A stretch of 64,000 bases of DNA from Thermoplasmatales archaeon (GTDB lineage Archaea; Thermoplasmatota; Thermoplasmata; Thermoplasmatales; Thermoplasmataceae), in the NCBI GenBank assembly GCA_014874365.1, contig JACWAH010000020.1:1-64000 (forward strand), given 5' to 3'. The notes beneath the pieces are model-generated. The model did not search any database and was not told where the DNA came from. It was given only the letters and a program-made list of their open reading frames with translations. Shown in pieces: positions 60,180 to 64,000 of the stretch (position 1 is the first letter of the stretch; each line of letters starts with the position of its first letter). A program made the translations under genes and the position numbers.

Positions 60180-61198
60180 TACTGAGTGAAAAGGTCTTCG
60201 GCACAACATACGGAAAGACCGCAAATGGACTGATAAGATATGGAACCAGGTTCCGGCCGGTTGCAGTCATCGATTCCAAGTTGGCTGGAAAGGATGCCGG
60301 GGAGGTCCTGGAAGGGAAGAAGAAGGGAATACCCATTGTGAGCACTCTTTCCGAAGCGCTACCGCTTAACCCAAAAGTCATGGTTGTTGGAATCGCCAGT
60401 GATGGGGGTTACCTGCCTGTGGAGTACAGGAGTTTCATTAAGCAGGCACTCGAAAACGGCCTGGATATCGTATGCGGACTCCATGAGTTTCTTTCTGAGG
60501 ATCCCGAGTTTTCCATACTTGCCAGAGAGCACTCCTGCAGGATAACAGACGTCAGAAAGATATACAGGGACATGAAAATCCCATATTCTGGAAAGATAAA
60601 CGAAGTTAAGTCGTTCAAACTGGCTGTTCTCGGTACGGACAGTGCAGTTGGAAAGAGAACGACCTCCGTTTTCCTTAACAGGGCAATGCAAGCCGCGGGA
60701 AGAACAAGCGTTATGATAGGAACTGGCCAAACCGCATGGATGCAGGGCTTTGAATACACCGTCGTAACGGATGCAATGATCAACGACTTTATTTCCGGAA
60801 ATCTTGAGGACACAGTGTACAGGGCCTGGCAGGATCTTCACCCGGAATACATGTTCTTGGAGGGACAGGGATCAGTTCTTCACCCCGCATATCCAGGGAG
60901 TTATGAAATAATAGCTGCCTGCAGGCCAGATGCCATAATATTACAGCATTCCCCGTCCAGGATATACTATGACGGTTTTCCTGGATTCAAGATAGAGTCT
61001 GTGGAAAAATACGTAAAGATATTGCAATTGATATCCGGCAAGCCCGTTATTGCCGTTGCTCAAAACAACGAAAACTTGAGTCCTGAGCGTTACGCTGAGG
61101 AAACAAGCATGATCAGCAGGAAACTTGGCATACCTGTTTTTGATCCCCTGTCCGATCTGACCGAAATCACGAAATATATTGAGTCAGTATCCCGGTGA
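60164..61198 (+). CDS. DUF1611/DgcN-like P-loop protein (possible D-glutamate N-acetyltransferase)
   Basis: A 344-residue protein. The N-terminal Rossmann-like domain has KTANGLIRYGTRFRPVAVID and AGKDAGEVLEG near residues 12-45. The C-terminal P-loop domain has GTDSAVGKRTTS near 158 and FLEGQGSVLHPAYPG near 228. This is the DUF1611 family; a bacterial member, DgcN, acetylates D-glutamate, and others sit beside dipeptide epimerases. I take the TTG at 60164 as start because relatives begin near DDAVILSEKVFG; a longer frame from an ATG at 60131 would overlap the PLP gene by 49 bases. The next gene starts three bases after its stop. Confidence 0.75.
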   Translation: MDDAVILSEKVFGTTYGKTANGLIRYGTRFRPVAVIDSKLAGKDAGEVLEGKKKGIPIVSTLSEALPLNPKVMVVGIASDGGYLPVEYRSFIKQALENGLDIVCGLHEFLSEDPEFSILAREHSCRITDVRKIYRDMKIPYSGKINEVKSFKLAVLGTDSAVGKRTTSVFLNRAMQAAGRTSVMIGTGQTAWMQGFEYTVVTDAMINDFISGNLEDTVYRAWQDLHPEYMFLEGQGSVLHPAYPGSYEIIAACRPDAIILQHSPSRIYYDGFPGFKIESVEKYVKILQLISGKPVIAVAQNNENLSPERYAEETSMISRKLGIPVFDPLSDLTEITKYIESVSR

Positions 61199-61201
61199 TA
61201 G

Positions 61202-62599
61202 ATGCTTGGCTATACATCGAGAATAACTTGTTTCAAAAACGCTAAAGTCCGATTAAAGGAAGTCTCAGAGGGAAGGATAACCTCCGCAATAGACCTTGAC
61301 GGGGAGGTATTCGACCTGATATTCTCCTATAGTGAAAAAATTCCAAGGGTTGACGATAACCTTGCCGGGCTTATCTCTTTGATGCCGCTGATAAACTTCT
61401 CTCTTTTCATCAACGAGATACAACTTGATTTCCCAGCCGAAAAAGTAGACCATGAATTCCTATCAAGGATGATTGAAATAAACAATACTGAGGTATTCGT
61501 CAACAAGATATGCAGGCGAAGATTTGAATTTTACAAAAAGGAGTATCTGCCAAAGGACGACGAGATTACGATTGATAATGCAAGAGGAAACACCAGATTG
61601 AGTTACACTGATAGAGAAGAATACAATAGAAAATACGAATCGAATAGAACTGGAATACTGCTTTCAGGCGGCAAGGAGAGTCTGACTACTTTTGGAATGC
61701 TGAACGAGACGGGGTTCAAGCCGGATGCCTTATTTTACAACGAATCCGGAGCCCACTGGTTTCCCGCTATCCCAAGTTACAGGAAAATGAAGGAAAATAA
61801 TGTAGCATTCAAGGTCTGGGCTAATACGGACAGGTTCTACAGATGGGTATTCAAGAGAATGAAAGTGCTGGATCAAAAGGTCGTATCCAAAGTGGCAGAT
61901 ACGTACCCAGTGCAGCTTTTTGTGTTCCCGGTATACCTGCTGGCGCTTCTTCCCCTCACAATGGCGAGAGAAATAGGAACAGTTTTCATGGGAAACGAGT
62001 TCGACGATCCAAGGGAAATGACCCCTTTCAGGGGAATAAAGCACTATTACGGGATATATGACCAGACAGAAGATTTCGAGAAGGAATTCAACTCGTACCT
62101 TCTCAGTAAAGGTATCGGGATAAGGCTGATGTCAGGGGTCTACCCTGTGAGCGCAACAAAAGTGGAGGAAATACTGGTGAAGCGATATCATGACCTGTTT
62201 GTACTGCAAAGATCCTGTCACAGTTCCAGGATTATCAAAGGGCAGGTAATACCATGCGGGAAATGCTCGAAATGCATTGGCGTGATCTCCCTTATCCTGG
62301 CTGCAGGAGGAGACCCCGGTGAAATCAACTATTCAAAGGAAGCAATTGAAGCGGCAAAAGAATCTCTCGGGACAGACAGGATCAGGTTGGACAGAGATGA
62401 GGTTGCATATTTGCATGCAATAATTAACGGCAAGCTGCCAGGTCCAGAGAAACAGATCCAGGGTATACATGTTCTGCCCGGAGAAAGACTTCCGTTTCAA
62501 AGGCTCGATCCGGATTTCAGGGAGAAAATTCAATCGATAGTGGAAAAATATACAACTGGAATTTACCGCCTGGATAATGGTAAGTGGATAATGTCCTAG
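61202..62599 (+). CDS. PP-loop ATPase related to MurL (L-glutamyl epimerase)
   Basis: A 465-residue protein. The central PP-loop ILLSGGKESLTTFGML near residue 153 is the ATP pyrophosphatase motif of QueC, asparagine synthetase and MurL. FMGNEFDDPREMTP near 262 and YPVSATKVEEILVKRYHDLF near 317 follow, then SCHSSRIIKGQVIPCGKCSKCIG near 338-360, a cysteine cluster like the one in MurL. Bacterial MurL epimerises the terminal L-Glu of UDP-MurNAc-L-Ala-L-Glu through an adenylate. Here, without murein, the substrate must differ. The order of domains fits MurL better than QueC. GGTGAT precedes the ATG. Family relation is from motif recall. Confidence 0.6.
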   Translation: MLGYTSRITCFKNAKVRLKEVSEGRITSAIDLDGEVFDLIFSYSEKIPRVDDNLAGLISLMPLINFSLFINEIQLDFPAEKVDHEFLSRMIEINNTEVFVNKICRRRFEFYKKEYLPKDDEITIDNARGNTRLSYTDREEYNRKYESNRTGILLSGGKESLTTFGMLNETGFKPDALFYNESGAHWFPAIPSYRKMKENNVAFKVWANTDRFYRWVFKRMKVLDQKVVSKVADTYPVQLFVFPVYLLALLPLTMAREIGTVFMGNEFDDPREMTPFRGIKHYYGIYDQTEDFEKEFNSYLLSKGIGIRLMSGVYPVSATKVEEILVKRYHDLFVLQRSCHSSRIIKGQVIPCGKCSKCIGVISLILAAGGDPGEINYSKEAIEAAKESLGTDRIRLDRDEVAYLHAIINGKLPGPEKQIQGIHVLPGERLPFQRLDPDFREKIQSIVEKYTTGIYRLDNGKWIMS

Positions 62600-63090
62600 A
62601 AAAATTCAGACTGTACGGACTCCACGTCAGAGTTGTTTTTGCAGCCTGAATATGCTTTTAGCAGCTCTTCATTGGTTCGATAAAAAGATCCTGACCATGT
62701 GAATTTAGCCAGGAGTTCTGCAGCCTGAGCACTTTCTCCTATAATGTAAAGGGCAGAAGCCACTGCTTCAACAGAGGAAAGGGTCCCAGGTTTACCGTAA
62801 TTCACCGGGTTTACAGGAACCAAAAGCGGCAGTTTCCTGGAATATTTTGCAATATCAGAATACCTGTCCACAATCTGTTTCCAGGAAGTTTCAATGACGC
62901 AAAGGCCAGAGTGTAAAATCCTGTTTCTATCCTTTTGAGTTAAGAACAATGGGGAAAAAGGCCAGAGAAGAATTCTGCTATGCAGCTTTTTGTAGTCTGT
63001 CTTGACTGCAAGCCCAAACCTGCCTAGTTTTCTCATGGTAGATTTTTTAGGATCGTCAAGACGCTCATCGATATAGTAAATCCTGATCAT
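62596..63090 (-). CDS. tsr3: Tsr3, 16S rRNA aminocarboxypropyltransferase
   Basis: A 164-residue SPOUT-like enzyme (DUF367) that transfers the aminocarboxypropyl group of SAM to a hypermodified uridine in helix 31 of small-subunit rRNA. IYYIDERLDDPKKSTMRKL at the N-terminus and LLVPVNPVNYGKPGTLSSVEAVASALYIIG near residue 90 are the signatures, followed by KFTWSGSFYRTNEELLKAY. The ATG at 63090 has AGGAAGGT upstream and fits the TATA-like TTGTATATTGG near 63122-63132; a longer frame begins at 63123. It overlaps the MurL-like stop by four bases on the other strand. Confidence 0.9.
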   Translation of the reverse strand: MIRIYYIDERLDDPKKSTMRKLGRFGLAVKTDYKKLHSRILLWPFSPLFLTQKDRNRILHSGLCVIETSWKQIVDRYSDIAKYSRKLPLLVPVNPVNYGKPGTLSSVEAVASALYIIGESAQAAELLAKFTWSGSFYRTNEELLKAYSGCKNNSDVESVQSEFF

Positions 63091-63314
63091 TTGACCTTCC
63101 TGTATGTTAGTGAAGGTATCCAATATACAATTTGGTTCTTCTTTTCGGATGAGTCAGCGTTGGCCTTCAATATAAGTAAGGAAAATGCAGGGAGTTTTGC
63201 ATTCATGGGAAATTGTACAAACGCCTGGTAATCCGACAGTTATTAGAATCGCCTCAATCGGCGAACTCCGTAACCATTTTATAAAGAGAATGGGCAGATC
63301 AGAATCATTACGGC
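63091..63314. other. Intergenic region before the transposase remnant
   Basis: About 220 bases hold the tsr3 promoter region and then A/T-rich sequence with short open frames. One plus-strand frame near 63243-63340 (RIASIGELRNHFIKRMGRSES) may be upstream sequence of the transposase remnant, but this is weak. Confidence 0.3.
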
Positions 63315-63481
63315 ATGCAGTGGCTAGCTAATGAAGGAATATTCTCTGCAGTGAAGAGAAAGTTCGGCAAGACCACCGTATCCAGAAAGTAGAATGGCCT
63401 TTTGCTGAAAACTATCAGCGCTTCTGGATCTACCATGAGATGCTTGAGTACGGAGGAAAGGAGGAAGAATATGGGGATTGA
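63315..63481 (+). mobile_element. Transposase remnant, C-terminal fragment
   Basis: One frame (63315-63392) encodes WLANEGIFSAVKRKFGKTTVSRK before a TAG. After a frameshift, a second frame (63416-63481) encodes RFWIYHEMLEYGGKE. The pair resembles the C-terminus of IS5-like DDE transposases, where EGIFSAVKRKFG contains the catalytic Glu region and a WIYxEML segment lies near the end. Only about 50 residues survive and no terminal repeats were found. Confidence 0.5.
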
Positions 63482-63603
63482 AGAAAGAAATAGGGGCGGA
63501 AAGACAAAAAATCATTGAAGAGAGAGGCAATATCCAGATTCGTTAAACAGAGCAACGGAGGAGCATCATTTATATAGCTAATTCTTCTCAGACGTTTGAT
63601 TAT

Positions 63604-63807
63604 ATGGCTTCTGGATTGAGTTCTAAACAGACCGGCATACTTCTCGCGGTAATTGGCTTAGTTTTCCTTGTTATAGGAATTTACATTCTTTCGGGAACTA
63701 TAGCTATCACAAACCAGACTTCATTCTATGGCAGCCTGGTTCTGATTCTAATTGGGATTATCCTCGTAGGATTCGAGTACGTTTACGAAAAGATAAAGAA
63801 ACCTTAG
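63604..63807 (+). CDS. Small membrane protein with two helices
   Basis: A 67-residue protein with hydrophobic helices at about 10-31 and 42-60, a short loop and a basic tail EKIKKP. No family recognised. TTTATATA at 63569-63576 is centred about 31 bases before the ATG, giving a leader of only a few bases; this supports expression. Its stop overlaps the stop of the convergent ABC ATPase gene. Confidence 0.6.
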   Translation: MASGLSSKQTGILLAVIGLVFLVIGIYILSGTIAITNQTSFYGSLVLILIGIILVGFEYVYEKIKKP

Positions 63808-64000
63808 AAAGAGTAGGCGAACCTCTTCCCTTCCGGGGAATCATAACTGCTGAATTTGAGGCCAAATACCTTTTTCAGGTTTTCCTCATTAACAACTTCG
63901 CCTTTTGGGCCATAGGCTACGCATTCCCCACTTTTCATCAGGCATACCTTGTCTGAATACTTGTGCAGTGCGCTTATATCATGGAGGACGAAGACTATAG
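63804..64000 (-). CDS. ABC transporter ATP-binding protein, C-terminal end (FecE/BtuD type)
   Basis: The frame is open from the right edge to a TAA at 63804, about 65 codons. It begins with VFVLHDISALHKYSDKV, where His is the switch His after the D-loop, and continues LMKSGECVAYGPKGEVVNEENLKKVFG to a short tail. The pattern H-D-x-S/N-x-A with YGPKGEVxNEENLKKVFG is typical of FecE/BtuD/HmuV ATPases for iron-siderophore, haem or cobalamin import. The Walker and signature motifs are beyond the window. Confidence 0.8.
   Translation of the reverse strand, partial: IVFVLHDISALHKYSDKVCLMKSGECVAYGPKGEVVNEENLKKVFGLKFSSYDSPEGKRFAYSF

Noticed and set aside
61202-62599. QueC (7-cyano-7-deazaguanine synthase) for the PP-loop protein
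   Set aside because: Length is about twice that of QueC, the PP-loop is central rather than N-terminal, and the neighbours are not queuosine or archaeosine genes.
1-64000. CRISPR array or cas genes
   Set aside because: No regularly spaced direct repeats and no Cas-like proteins were seen.
1-64000. Additional tRNA or rRNA genes
   Set aside because: Apart from 579-650, no T-arm GGTTCRAATCC with matching acceptor stems was found by eye on either strand; a tRNAscan-SE run would settle it.

Overview
The window reads as a chromosome segment of an archaeon of the order Thermoplasmatales or a close relative. Evidence: a tricorn-interacting-factor type M1 aminopeptidase, glycerol-1-phosphate dehydrogenase (archaeal lipids), a GHMP-type archaeal shikimate kinase, NreA, RtcB, DtdA, Tsr3, UPF0179, a 2-oxoacid:ferredoxin oxidoreductase, and short archaeal-style ArgS and ValRS. 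Many genes have an A/T-rich TATA-like box centred about 24-28 bases before the start codon, the signature of leaderless transcripts; these boxes were used to choose starts. Coding density is high, with frequent ATGA, GTGA and TTGA overlaps. The species cannot be fixed from the sequence alone.

Layout. 1-650: the N-terminal part of a tyrosine recombinase beside tRNA-Ala(TGC). 683-5723: TPR protein, pdxT-gcvT, M1 aminopeptidase. 5820-9557: etfB-etfA and a membrane Fe-S ETF:quinone oxidoreductase-like protein. 9554-13691: radical SAM protein coupled to NreA, a GNAT, a small conserved protein and a nucleotidyltransferase. 13914-16288: fused 3-hydroxyacyl-CoA dehydrogenase/enoyl-CoA hydratase and an SCP2 protein. 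16453-16849: decayed gene. 16839-28567: protein disulfide oxidoreductase, threonine ammonia-lyase, egsA, UPF0179, YchF-like GTPase, zinc ribbon, SDR, acyl-CoA ligase, aspartate ammonia-lyase, KorAB. 28776-37627: a complete oligopeptide ABC transporter with unusual ATPases. 37632-41240: GNAT/HTH/small-protein operon divergent from rtcB and an amidohydrolase. 41388-46891: large surface protein, Ada-like repair protein, APC permease. 46933-52695: argS, then the shikimate operon aroB-aroE-aroK-aroA. 52764-57635: GH15 hydrolase, small membrane protein, valS. 57817-62599: helical protein, dtdA, and a three-gene cluster of a PLP enzyme, a DUF1611/DgcN-like protein and a MurL-like PP-loop protein. 62596-64000: tsr3, a transposase remnant, a small membrane protein and the end of an ABC ATPase.

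How it fits together. The cell appears to be a peptide and amino-acid feeding heterotroph: it imports oligopeptides, trims peptides, deaminates threonine and aspartate, and oxidises 2-oxoacids with ferredoxin. The acyl-CoA ligase, fused HAD/ECH, SCP2, ETF and ETF:quinone oxidoreductase genes together make a plausible route for acyl-CoA oxidation into the membrane quinone pool.

The best candidate for an undescribed system is 59211-62599. It joins a fold-type II PLP enzyme, a relative of D-glutamate N-acetyltransferase and a relative of the L-glutamyl epimerase MurL, directly after D-aminoacyl-tRNA deacylase. Archaea of this group lack murein, so a D-glutamate or other D-amino-acid metabolite with a non-murein role is a testable inference. 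Other notable points are an archaeal Ada whose methyl-phosphotriester acceptor cysteine is replaced by serine, two leaderless mini-ORFs just before membrane or transport genes, and poly-G/poly-C tracts bordering an AT-rich gcvT.
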